A stretch of DNA of 8,755 nucleotides, from positions 1 through 8,755 of the forward strand of contig JAVVER010000131.1 of the NCBI GenBank assembly GCA_032251145.1, read 5' to 3'. The DNA comes from BRH-c54 sp032251145 (GTDB taxonomy: Bacteria > Bacteroidota > Bacteroidia > Flavobacteriales_E > Vicingaceae). Positions 1 through 6,400 of this stretch are shown here, piece by piece (within the stretch, counting starts at the first letter, position 1; each line of letters opens with the position of its first letter). A model generated the notes under the pieces. The model was not told the origin of the DNA. It was given only the letters and a program-made list of their open reading frames with translations, and made no database searches. A program made the position numbers and the translations under genes.

Positions 1-903
1 TACAAAAGCGATATTCAGGAAGATAGATGGATAATGACAGAAAATGCGGATAAGAAGAGACAGAAAAATCAAGAAGCGATAGACGACCAGCAGATTACCA
101 TACAGCAGAATCAAAAAGATTACGAAGCCAAAAGAAAAGAAAGAGAAATTGATGTGAAACAATACAGTAAAGACTTAGCTGCTTTAGAAGAAGTAAGACT
201 TAAAGCTTCATTGCAGAAAGTGGAAGACAACAGAAGAGAACTTCAAAAATATGCTGACCAAATTGCTTTAATGCAAATAGAGCAGACCAAAAAACATAAA
301 GCTAAAGCAGAAAAATTAGCTGCTGATAAACTGCTTTATATGCAATACAACGAGAAAAGAATAGCCGAAGAAAAACAAAAAAATGATAAGGCAACTGCTG
401 AATTAAAAGACTATAAAACTCAGTTAAATAAAGAGCAACAAAAATATCAGAAAGATGCTGATTTTAAACGTTCTAAAAACGAACAAGAAGCTATTGCTCA
501 AAAAGAACTGTTGAACAAACCTACAAAAGAACAACAACAAAGAAGCATTAATGCAGAAAAGAAATTGCAAAAAGAAAAACAGTTTTATAGCGATTATCAA
601 TCTCAACTAAATGCCAAGCAAATTGAAAAATCAACAAAAGCTTCGGAAGAAGTGTATGATGTTTATGTTGGAGAAAAGAAATTATCAAGCAATTTAGATC
701 AATTTGATAAAAAATATCCTCAAGGAATTACCGAAGAAGAACGAGAAACTGGAAATGCTATTATCATTAGAAGAATTAAAGTTACTGGAGATCATGCTGA
801 TGTTTATGAAAGAATTTTTTATAAATGGGGGGGAGTTTACTACTCTAAAAATGGTGTTAGTATTTCAAAAAACATTTGGGATAACGAATCTATTGAGAAA
901 TAG
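1..903 (+). CDS. Coiled-coil protein with Bacteroidota-type C-terminal domain, 5' partial
   Basis: The reading frame is open from base 1, before the first in-window ATG at 34, so the gene very probably begins upstream and 300 C-terminal residues are visible. The first 210 or so residues are rich in Lys, Glu, Gln and Ala with almost no Pro or Gly, as in a long charged coiled coil. The last 80 or so residues are different: a compact segment beginning near VYDVYVGEKK and ending with KWGGVYYSKNGVSIS and a Trp close to the C-terminus. From memory, similar Trp-Gly-Gly/Tyr-rich endings recur in large repeat-containing proteins of Bacteroidota, often exported; I cannot name a function. The missing N-terminus would show whether there is a signal peptide. 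A run of seven G (827-833) encodes part of the KWGG motif. No convincing terminator follows the stop. Confidence 0.8.
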   Translation, partial: YKSDIQEDRWIMTENADKKRQKNQEAIDDQQITIQQNQKDYEAKRKEREIDVKQYSKDLAALEEVRLKASLQKVEDNRRELQKYADQIALMQIEQTKKHKAKAEKLAADKLLYMQYNEKRIAEEKQKNDKATAELKDYKTQLNKEQQKYQKDADFKRSKNEQEAIAQKELLNKPTKEQQQRSINAEKKLQKEKQFYSDYQSQLNAKQIEKSTKASEEVYDVYVGEKKLSSNLDQFDKKYPQGITEEERETGNAIIIRRIKVTGDHADVYERIFYKWGGVYYSKNGVSISKNIWDNESIEK

Positions 904-985
904 AAGACTTTAATTATTACTTAAAGAAGATTTGAAGCTTTAATGGTTAGTATGTTTTTTTTCTAAAACCCTTTAGTGGTAATTT

Positions 986-1546
986 ATGAAGTCAATTTAT
1001 AAATACATATTTTCAACGTTAGTTATAACATCGTTTTCTTGTCAGACACAGCGAGAACTATATCAACTGTATAAATTGGAAGAATTTAATATTAATGAGG
1101 GTAATAATTTTGTTAAGAAAATTCAATGTTTAGAGACGGTTAATGAGATTTCTATAATAGACACTAAAGCTGACGGGAATGATTTTGTTGTAAACGAGCA
1201 AAGTATATTTTTAGATACCAATCAACAGGATAAACCAAACTATTACAATTATAAGAGGAGAGCAAGAGAACTTAATATTTCGGCTGATTGCTTGTTAGAA
1301 TGTCTAAAATCTTTTTATAAAATTGGCGTGAATGAATTTAATAGAGATGACAATTATTATCGATTCCCAGTAGTTGTAGGGTTTACAACAAATAAAGGTT
1401 ACATTTATTCTAATGAACTTAACTTAATGCTAGGGGACACTTTGTCTGCAACCTCTGTGAGAAACAAAAAATATCATTTCAAGATTGTATTGACTAAACA
1501 AATAGACAAAGCTTGGTTTGAATATTATCAGATAGGTGAAATATAA
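986..1546 (+). CDS. Putative lipoprotein of unknown function, 186 aa
   Basis: I do not recognise the family. The N-terminus has two Lys, a hydrophobic stretch and then Cys19 in the context ITSFSC, which fits the loose lipoprotein signal of Bacteroidota (the -3 residue is Ser, not Leu, so the lipobox is imperfect). The mature part is about 168 residues, polar and Asn/Tyr-rich, with no further membrane segment and two nearby Cys in the middle (DCLLEC). If the signal is read correctly the protein would be anchored in the periplasm or at the outer membrane. It follows the coiled-coil gene by 82 bp on the same strand; a weak TATGTTTT box lies in the gap, but its -33 spacing is poor. The ATG at 986 is preferred because it directly supplies the signal sequence. 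Confidence 0.7.
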   Translation: MKSIYKYIFSTLVITSFSCQTQRELYQLYKLEEFNINEGNNFVKKIQCLETVNEISIIDTKADGNDFVVNEQSIFLDTNQQDKPNYYNYKRRARELNISADCLLECLKSFYKIGVNEFNRDDNYYRFPVVVGFTTNKGYIYSNELNLMLGDTLSATSVRNKKYHFKIVLTKQIDKAWFEYYQIGEI

Positions 1547-1588
1547 TATTTTATTAAATAATAGTTGGATTTAATCCTGCTAAAAAAC

Positions 1589-1774
1589 ATGAATCTAAAA
1601 AAATTAATAATTCGCATCAAAATACCCGTGCGAGGGCTATCGAACAAACGGTGCGAAATCCTGAGTAATCCGATCAGGAAATGCGAGGGCTATGTGGGTA
1701 AAGATTATAAAGGATTTGGCGTTTGTTCTCCATATTTGGCTCTTTTAATCAAGAAAAAGAGCATATTAAAATAA
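1589..1774 (+). CDS. Doubtful small ORF over a foldable intergenic patch
   Basis: An open frame of 61 codons from ATG 1589 (69 codons from TTG 1565) lies between the lipoprotein and nhaC. Its product is basic with three scattered Cys and has no domain I recognise. The DNA beneath it carries a 12-bp direct repeat and long inverted repeats, which explains its sequence at least as well as protein coding does. No clear promoter or ribosome-binding context supports it. I list it only so that the stretch is accounted for; the more likely reading is non-coding or a relic. Confidence 0.12.
   Translation: MNLKKLIIRIKIPVRGLSNKRCEILSNPIRKCEGYVGKDYKGFGVCSPYLALLIKKKSILK
1628..1762. repeat. Foldable, relatively GC-rich intergenic element with inverted and direct repeats
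   Basis: This patch has higher GC than its surroundings. TGCGAGGGCTAT occurs at 1629-1640 and again at 1682-1693. GAACAAACG (1642-1650) is perfectly complementary to CGTTTGTTC (1720-1728), and just inside it AAATCC (1656-1661) pairs with GGATTT (1712-1717) across a small asymmetric internal loop. Within these, TCCTGA (1659-1664) could instead pair with TCAGGA (1674-1679). Downstream, GCTCTTTT (1739-1746) pairs with AAAAGAGC (1755-1762), without a following T tract. It could be a small structured RNA, a MITE or REP-like repeat, or a relic of a mobile element. Its borders are uncertain. Confidence 0.5.
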
Positions 1775-1810
1775 CCCATCAATCATTTTTTTAGTTCCAC
1801 AATTTATTTT

Positions 1811-1818
1811 TACATTTA
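1811..1818 (+). promoter_or_regulatory. Possible -7 box upstream of nhaC
   Basis: TACATTTA matches the Bacteroidota -7 pattern TAnnTTTG at all but the last base and ends 19 bases before the nhaC start codon. No TTTG is found at the expected -33 distance, only a T-rich run, so this is a weak call. Confidence 0.25.
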
Positions 1819-1837
1819 CGCTTCATAAAAATATTTC

Positions 1838-3322
1838 ATGGAGTCTGTAAAAAAGCCAAGTTTATTTCAAGCATTAATCCCTATAGTTGTATTAATACTG
1901 CTTTTAGTGGTAAATGTGGTATTGGTTTTTGGTGATAATGCTTTAGGTGGAGCAAATCAAGTAGTTTTATTAGTTGCTGGAGCAGTTGCTGCTGCTATAG
2001 GAATATACAACGGATATACATGGGGTTCCATTCAAAAGGGAATTGTAAAAAGTATTAAATCTGCCTTACCCGCACTTATTATTTTATTATTAATTGGTGC
2101 ATTAGCCGGAACATGGATGCTAAGCGGAGTAGTGCCAGCAATGATTTATTATGGATTAGATTTATTACATCCAAATTTTTTTTTAGTAGCCACCTGCATT
2201 ATTTCTGCAGTAGTTTCTTTGGCAACAGGTAGCTCGTGGACAACCGCAGCAACAGTTGGTATTGCCTTAATAGGAATTGGAGATGTATTAGGCTTCAACA
2301 AAGGTATGGTGGCTGGAGCAATTCTTTCAGGAGCTTATTTTGGAGATAAAATGTCGCCTTTGTCCGACACTACCAATCTTGCTCCTGCAATGGCAGGAAC
2401 GGATTTAATTACCCACATTAAATACATGGCATTAACTACTGTCCCGTCTATTGTTATCACCTTAATCATATTTTTAATTATCGGATTTACATTTGAGTCA
2501 GGTGGAAATACTACCGATGTAAGCGAGCTAAAAACAGCAGTAGCATCAAAAATAGTAATTACCCCTTGGTTGTTTATCGTTCCTGTTGCTGTAATATTGC
2601 TTATTGTAAAAAAAGTAGATGCCATTCCTGCTTTGTTTATTGGTAGTTTATTGGGCGGTTTGTTTGCCCTCATTTTTCAGCAAGATTTAATTGTTGCTTT
2701 GGCTGAAAGCACTTCACTAACTTTTGAAGCCGCTTATGAAGTGATTGTAAATGCTATGACTACAAAAATGAGCATCCCCACAGAAAATGTGCTGGTAAAT
2801 GAATTACTAGAAACCAAAGGGATGAATGGTATGTTGGGAACGATATGGTTAATTATTTGTGCCATGATTTTTGGTGGCGTAATGGAAAAAACAGGCATGT
2901 TAAAAACCATTACCAATACTTTAATTCCATTGGCAAAATCTACAGGTTCATTAATAGCAACTACCACTGCTACATGTATTACTTTTAACGTAACGGCTTC
3001 CGACCAATATTTAGCCATTGTTGTTCCGGGAAAAATGTTTAGTAAAATATACAAAGAAAGAGGACTACACCCTAAGGTGTTGAGCCGTACACTGGAAGAT
3101 TCTGGAACAGTAACCTCTGTGCTTATTCCTTGGAATACATGTGGAGCTTACCATTCAGGAGTATTAGGGGTGGCAACAGGCGATTATTTTATGTATTGTT
3201 TCTTTAATATTTTAAGTCCAATTATGACCATGATTTTTGGTTTTTTTAATATAAAAATTGCTAAACTTGTAACTACAGAAAAAGATAACCCAAATGAGGT
3301 AAATTCCGTAACAAAAAAATAA
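1838..3322 (+). CDS. nhaC: Na+/H+ antiporter, NhaC family
   Basis: This 494-residue polytopic inner-membrane protein has about 11-12 hydrophobic segments. The NhaC family exchanges cytoplasmic Na+ for external H+ and helps with sodium and alkaline stress. Conserved-looking family blocks are TGSSWTTAATVG (130-141), GDKMSPLSDTTNLAPAM (169-185), an unwound-helix-type segment NVTASDQYLAIVVPG (384-398) and EDSGTVTSVLIPWNTCG (420-436). The two halves with similar Ser/Thr-rich broken-helix motifs fit an inverted-repeat transporter fold. Length is normal for the family and the frame is intact. The next gene starts 12 bp after its stop, so they are probably co-transcribed. A related dicarboxylate or amino-acid exchanger activity within the family cannot be excluded from sequence alone (some NhaC relatives are malate/lactate exchangers). 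Confidence 0.93.
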   Translation: MESVKKPSLFQALIPIVVLILLLVVNVVLVFGDNALGGANQVVLLVAGAVAAAIGIYNGYTWGSIQKGIVKSIKSALPALIILLLIGALAGTWMLSGVVPAMIYYGLDLLHPNFFLVATCIISAVVSLATGSSWTTAATVGIALIGIGDVLGFNKGMVAGAILSGAYFGDKMSPLSDTTNLAPAMAGTDLITHIKYMALTTVPSIVITLIIFLIIGFTFESGGNTTDVSELKTAVASKIVITPWLFIVPVAVILLIVKKVDAIPALFIGSLLGGLFALIFQQDLIVALAESTSLTFEAAYEVIVNAMTTKMSIPTENVLVNELLETKGMNGMLGTIWLIICAMIFGGVMEKTGMLKTITNTLIPLAKSTGSLIATTTATCITFNVTASDQYLAIVVPGKMFSKIYKERGLHPKVLSRTLEDSGTVTSVLIPWNTCGAYHSGVLGVATGDYFMYCFFNILSPIMTMIFGFFNIKIAKLVTTEKDNPNEVNSVTKK

Positions 3323-3334
3323 AAATTTAAAACC

Positions 3335-4060
3335 ATGAAAATATTTTACACTACCTTAATCACCATTTTAATATTAATTACATCAACACTTTTTGCTCAA
3401 CCTAAAAGCTATGCTCCAGAAGATGTGGTAGATGCAAAATTTGGTATTCAAATGTACGAGCCATTAAACATGATGCTTGGTAGAGATACTGTGAGGAATG
3501 ATGCAAATGGTTATGCTGCTAATGGTTTTATTGAAGATTTTTATAATAGCGGGCAATTGCTTCACAAAGGTTTTTATGTTGATGGTCAGCTAAAAATTTA
3601 CAAAAACTATTATCCCAACGGAACAGTAGAGAGAAACTTTAGAGTAACAGATATCAAGAAAAGTAAAATGTCCATTTATTATAGTGATGGCAAGCCAAAA
3701 TCTGAAATTGAATATGTACAAACCGAAGCTCAAAAGTGGACAGATTATTACCCAAATGGAAATGTAGAGTTTGTTGAAGAATACCACAAATCTTTTTTAT
3801 ACTATATTTTTAAAGCCAATTATTTTGAAGATGGTAAACCTGAAAATACTTTAGAATTAACAGATAAAAAGAAGTTAATTTATGACCAAAAGTACTACCA
3901 TAAAAACAGCAACCTTAAAGAGGAAGGTGAAATGAAGTACAACAAAGCTTTATTTGATTATGAAAGAATCGGAACGTGGACTCAATATGATGAAAGCGGA
4001 AAAGCCATCAAAAAAGTAAAATATGCTAGCGGTAAAGTTCAAAGTGAAACCGATATCTAA
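3335..4060 (+). CDS. Secreted MORN/YwqK-like repeat protein
   Basis: The 241-residue product begins with a Sec-type signal peptide (KIF, a hydrophobic run to about residue 20, then LFA-QP with probable cleavage after Ala21). The body carries degenerate repeats of the MORN/YwqK type, each with Tyr-aromatic, Gly and short charged beta-strand patterns: FYNSGQLLHKGFY (69-81), YYPNGTVERNF (92-102), YYSDGKPKSEIEY (115-127), YYPNGNVEFVEEY (138-150), YFEDGKPE (163-170) and a last WTQYDESGKAIKKVKY (215-230). In Bacteroidota such proteins are common and exported; most have no known function. The antitoxin label often given to YwqK relatives is not supported here, since no toxin gene is adjacent. It lies 12 bp after nhaC and 21 bp before the Mur ligase, which suggests an operon. 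Confidence 0.85.
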   Translation: MKIFYTTLITILILITSTLFAQPKSYAPEDVVDAKFGIQMYEPLNMMLGRDTVRNDANGYAANGFIEDFYNSGQLLHKGFYVDGQLKIYKNYYPNGTVERNFRVTDIKKSKMSIYYSDGKPKSEIEYVQTEAQKWTDYYPNGNVEFVEEYHKSFLYYIFKANYFEDGKPENTLELTDKKKLIYDQKYYHKNSNLKEEGEMKYNKALFDYERIGTWTQYDESGKAIKKVKYASGKVQSETDI

Positions 4061-4081
4061 TCAATGCTATAATTGCCAAAT

Positions 4082-5437
4082 ATGAACATTCATTTTATTG
4101 CTATTGGCGGAAGTGCCATGCACAACCTTGCCATCGCTCTTCACAAAAAAGGGTATAGAGTTACAGGCTCTGATGATGAAATTTTTGAGCCTAGCAAAAG
4201 CAGGTTAGCCAAACATGGGTTATTACCCCAAACAGAAGGCTGGAAAGAAGAAAATATCCATACCGATTTGGATGCCGTAATCCTTGGAATGCACGCAAGA
4301 AATGATAATCCAGAGTTAATAAAAGCTAAGGCATTAGGACTAAAAATTTATTCCTATCCTGAATATATCTATGAGCAATCTAAAAACAAAACCAGAGTAG
4401 TAATAGGAGGAAGTCATGGCAAAACTTCTATAACAGCTATGGTGTTGCATGTGTTACAAAAAACCAATGTTAATGCCGATTATATGGTTGGAGCTCAACT
4501 CGAAGGTTTTGAAACCATGGTAAAAATTACAGATGCTCCAGTTATTATTTTAGAAGGAGATGAATACCTTTCATCCCCAATAGATAAAAGACCAAAATTT
4601 CATTTATACCAGCCAAATATAGCCTTGCTTAGCGGTATTGCTTGGGATCATATTAATGTTTTTCCAACTTTCGAGAACTATGTAGAACAGTTTAAAATAT
4701 TTATTGACTTAATTGAAGATAATGGCTATTTAGCTTATTGCGAAAACGACAAAATACTGAAAGAGCTAGCCGAAAAAACCACCAAAAATATTGTCAAAGT
4801 AGCTTATTCAACACCTAATTATTACATAGATAACGGAACTACCTATCTGAAAACAGTTGATGGAGATATTCCGTTAATCGTTTTTGGAGAACACAATTTG
4901 CAAAACTTAAATGGAGCAAAATTAATTTGCAATCAGTTAGGCGTTAAAGATGCTGATTTTTATAATGCAATTGCTACTTTTAAAGGAGCAGCAAAAAGGT
5001 TGGAGTTAATTGCAAAGAACAATACCGTAGCGGTTTATAAAGATTTTGCACACTCACCATCTAAATTAAAAGCAACTACTAAAGCAGTTAAACAACAATA
5101 TCCCGACAGAAAAGTAGTGGCTTGTATGGAGTTACATACGTTTAGCAGTTTAAATAAAAACTTTTTAAGCGAGTATGAAAATGCTATGAGCGATGCTGAT
5201 GAAGCTTATGTTTACTACAGCGAACATACCTTAGAACATAAAAAACTAGAACACATTACACCTGCCGAAGTTAAAAAGGCTTTTGCATCTGATAATGTTG
5301 AAGTCATTAATGATTCCAAACAATTAGTAAACTTATTAGAAAATAAAAACTGGAATAACAGTGTCTTGCTCCTCATGAGCTCCGGAAATTTTGATGGAGT
5401 TGATTTAAATGCTTTTGGCGAAAAAATAGTTGGCTAG
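4082..5437 (+). CDS. mpl: Mpl-like Mur ligase (UDP-MurNAc : peptide or amino acid ligase)
   Basis: The protein has the three Mur ligase domains in order: an N-terminal Rossmann domain (IAIGGSAMHNLA, 6-17), a central ATPase domain with P-loop GGSHGKTS (109-116), ILEGDEY (156-162) and a WDH motif (188-190), and a C-terminal domain after GEHNLQNLNGA (269-279) with KRLE (305-308) and KDFAHSP (320-326). The family couples ATP hydrolysis to amide-bond formation on UDP-MurNAc. Overall pattern and length are closest to Mpl, which reattaches the recycled L-Ala-D-Glu-mDAP tripeptide; the P-loop ends in Ser where most relatives have Thr. In Bacteroidota this protein is separate from MurC in the division/cell-wall cluster, and its exact substrate is not certain. 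The start ATG 4082 is chosen over an in-frame TTG at 4073 because homologs begin directly with M-x-I-H-F-I-A-I-G-G. It probably shares a transcript with nhaC and the MORN gene. Confidence 0.88.
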   Translation: MNIHFIAIGGSAMHNLAIALHKKGYRVTGSDDEIFEPSKSRLAKHGLLPQTEGWKEENIHTDLDAVILGMHARNDNPELIKAKALGLKIYSYPEYIYEQSKNKTRVVIGGSHGKTSITAMVLHVLQKTNVNADYMVGAQLEGFETMVKITDAPVIILEGDEYLSSPIDKRPKFHLYQPNIALLSGIAWDHINVFPTFENYVEQFKIFIDLIEDNGYLAYCENDKILKELAEKTTKNIVKVAYSTPNYYIDNGTTYLKTVDGDIPLIVFGEHNLQNLNGAKLICNQLGVKDADFYNAIATFKGAAKRLELIAKNNTVAVYKDFAHSPSKLKATTKAVKQQYPDRKVVACMELHTFSSLNKNFLSEYENAMSDADEAYVYYSEHTLEHKKLEHITPAEVKKAFASDNVEVINDSKQLVNLLENKNWNNSVLLLMSSGNFDGVDLNAFGEKIVG

Positions 5438-5496
5438 TTTATTAGTTTATAGGTTAAGAGTTTATAAGATTGAAAGTTAGTTCCAATTTCCAATTT
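5435..5496. repeat. Short degenerate direct repeats after the Mur ligase
   Basis: TAGTTTAT is present twice in tandem (5435-5442 and 5443-5450), overlapping the ligase stop codon, and is followed by related units such as AGTTTATA (5459-5466). CCAATTT then occurs twice in tandem (5483-5489 and 5490-5496). Such AT-rich 7-8 base units are frequent in intergenic DNA of Bacteroidota, for instance around four-helix-bundle (IVP-type) genes, but no such gene is visible here. Confidence 0.5.
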
Positions 5497-5662
5497 GCCT
5501 GTAATCTAGAGTAAAGTTTTCATTCCATGAAAACAGATATAGAACCCTATAGTCATTCAGGAGGAAACTTGTTAAATAGTGCAATGATGTAGCAATTAAC
5601 AAAATAAAAACACTTGAAAGAAAAGTAAATAAAACTCTTATGTTGGTTTTTGAGTATTTCAT
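5477..5662 (-). CDS. Possible small membrane protein or gene fragment, 61 aa
   Basis: This frame is the main open frame in a 358-bp gap and does not overlap a better gene. The product starts MKYSKTNIRVLF, has one hydrophobic helix at about residues 9-30, and ends in an aromatic, Asn-rich tail. Composition looks plausible for a coding sequence in this genome, but I recognise no family. There is no good promoter upstream on the minus strand, and the 3' end runs into the CCAATTT repeats, which suggests either a relic of a longer membrane protein or a chance frame. Confidence 0.25.
   Translation of the reverse strand: MKYSKTNIRVLFTFLSSVFILLIATSLHYLTSFLLNDYRVLYLFSWNENFTLDYRQIGNWN
5516..5534. repeat. 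Perfect 8-bp hairpin
   Basis: GTTTTCAT (5516-5523) and ATGAAAAC (5527-5534) are exact inverted copies around a 3-base loop. It lies 79 bp after the Mur ligase stop. There is no T tract on either side, so it is not a standard intrinsic terminator, though it could slow or protect a 3' end. Confidence 0.4.
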
Positions 5663-5737
5663 AATTCATTCTCGTATTTGAACTATATTCATTTTTAAAG
5701 TTTTTAAAACCTCAAAAATAATATCCTTTGCACCTAA

Positions 5738-5755
5738 AATTTGGTCACCCAAATT
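5738..5755. promoter_or_regulatory. Palindrome over the slyD -33 box (possible operator)
   Basis: AATTTGG (5738-5744) and CCAAATT (5749-5755) form a perfect 7-bp inverted repeat around TCAC. The left arm contains the -33 TTTG of the slyD promoter, so a protein bound here would compete with RNA polymerase. That it is an operator is inference; no regulator is encoded nearby. Confidence 0.3.
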
Positions 5756-5771
5756 ATTAGAAGTAACTTTG
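5740..5771 (+). promoter_or_regulatory. Bacteroidota-type promoter of slyD
   Basis: TTTG (5740-5743) and TAACTTTG (5764-5771) match the -33 and -7 elements used by the primary sigma factor of Bacteroidota, with a 20-base spacer. Transcription would start near 5778, leaving a leader of roughly 18 bases that is A-rich, as expected before a start codon in this phylum. Confidence 0.7.
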
Positions 5772-5795
5772 TATAAATCAAAAAAATAAAATTTA

Positions 5796-6272
5796 ATGAG
5801 TACAAACAAAGTAATTGCAGTTTCTTATAACTTATATAAAGGTACTGCGGAAGGCGAGTTAATCGAATCGACAGAAGGTAAAGAACCTTTAAAATTTTTA
5901 TCAGGTGCAGGTCAAATGATTCCTGATTTTGAAAACAATATAGTAAACCTTAATGAAGGAGATGAGTTTTCTTTCGGAATAAAAGCCGAAAAAGCTTATG
6001 GCTCAAGAACTGATGAAGCTATTATTGAATTGCCTCAAGATATCTTTAAAAAAGACGGACAATTAGTTCCTGAAGTAGTTGTAGATAATGTTTTACCACT
6101 ACAAGATCAAAACGGAAATGTAGTTCCTGCAAAAGTAGTTGCAATTAATGATGCAACTATTACAGTTGATGTTAATCATCCATTGGCAGACCAAGATTTA
6201 CATTTTACAGGTAAAGTAATTGAAATGAGAGTTGCTACAGCTGAAGAGCTTGACCACGGACACGCTCACTAA
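5796..6272 (+). CDS. slyD: FKBP-type peptidyl-prolyl cis-trans isomerase, SlyD-like
   Basis: The 158-residue cytoplasmic protein catalyses cis-trans isomerisation of prolyl bonds and acts as a folding chaperone. The FKBP half is seen as FLSGAGQMIPDFENNIVNL (34-52) and EGDEFSFGIKAEKAYG (54-69). The inserted flap (IF, chaperone) domain follows at about 74-125, and the fold closes with VDVNHPLADQDLHFTGKVIE (124-143), a SlyD hallmark. The tail DHGHAH is a short His-rich end that recalls the metal-binding tail of SlyD but is much shorter, so nickel handling is doubtful. There is no signal peptide. The gene has its own promoter and an intrinsic terminator and appears monocistronic. Confidence 0.93.
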   Translation: MSTNKVIAVSYNLYKGTAEGELIESTEGKEPLKFLSGAGQMIPDFENNIVNLNEGDEFSFGIKAEKAYGSRTDEAIIELPQDIFKKDGQLVPEVVVDNVLPLQDQNGNVVPAKVVAINDATITVDVNHPLADQDLHFTGKVIEMRVATAEELDHGHAH

Positions 6273-6288
6273 TTTCAACGAAACCAAT

Positions 6289-6322
6289 AAAAAAAGCAGC
6301 TAAAATTTAACTGCTTTTTTTT
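6289..6322 (+). terminator. Rho-independent terminator of slyD
   Basis: A7GCAG (6289-6299) pairs perfectly over 11 bp with CTGCT7 (6311-6321) around an 11-base loop, and the T run continues to 6322. It lies 16 bp after the slyD stop. Because the upstream arm is A-rich it may also work in the reverse direction. Confidence 0.88.
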
Positions 6323-6324
6323 GT

Positions 6325-6332
6325 TACCTTTG
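6325..6332 (+). promoter_or_regulatory. Orphan -7-like box before the IS remnant
   Basis: TACCTTTG matches TAnnTTTG exactly, directly after the slyD terminator. No TTTG occurs at the -33 distance and no plus-strand gene follows before the transposase remnants, so it is either a chance match or the promoter of a gene lost or displaced when the insertion sequences arrived. Confidence 0.25.
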
Positions 6333-6400
6333 TCCCCCTCTTCCATTTATCTATTTCTACTAATCTAAGTAGGTTTATGTTTTTTTCCTGTTTTCCGTAA

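Noticed and set aside
34..36. ATG as the true start of the left-edge coiled-coil gene
   Set aside because: The frame has no stop between base 1 and 34 and the residues before the ATG have the same polar, charged character, so the gene more likely starts outside the window.
424..606. Minus-strand Phe/Leu-rich frame opposite the coiled-coil gene
   Set aside because: It is the antisense reading of Lys/Glu-rich codons, which always gives a false hydrophobic protein.
908..985. Terminator or promoter between the first two genes
   Set aside because: The CTTTAA/TTAAAG stem is short and lacks a T run, and the TATGTTTT box has a wrongly spaced -33 TTTG.
1628..1700. Group II intron start, suggested by GTGCG motifs
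   Set aside because: No domain V-like hairpin or reverse transcriptase is present within a plausible distance.
2335..3054. Two minus-strand open frames opposite nhaC
   Set aside because: They are antisense shadows of a strongly conserved transporter gene and show no family features.
3335..4060. Toxin-antitoxin pair based on YwqK similarity
   Set aside because: The protein has a signal peptide and no adjacent small toxin gene; the neighbours are a transporter and a Mur ligase.
4073..4081. In-frame TTG start that would lengthen the Mur ligase by three residues
   Set aside because: The ATG at 4082 gives the conserved M-x-I-H-F start of the family.
5435..5496. CRISPR-like array
   Set aside because: The repeats are 7-8 bases, tandem and degenerate, without spacers or cas genes.
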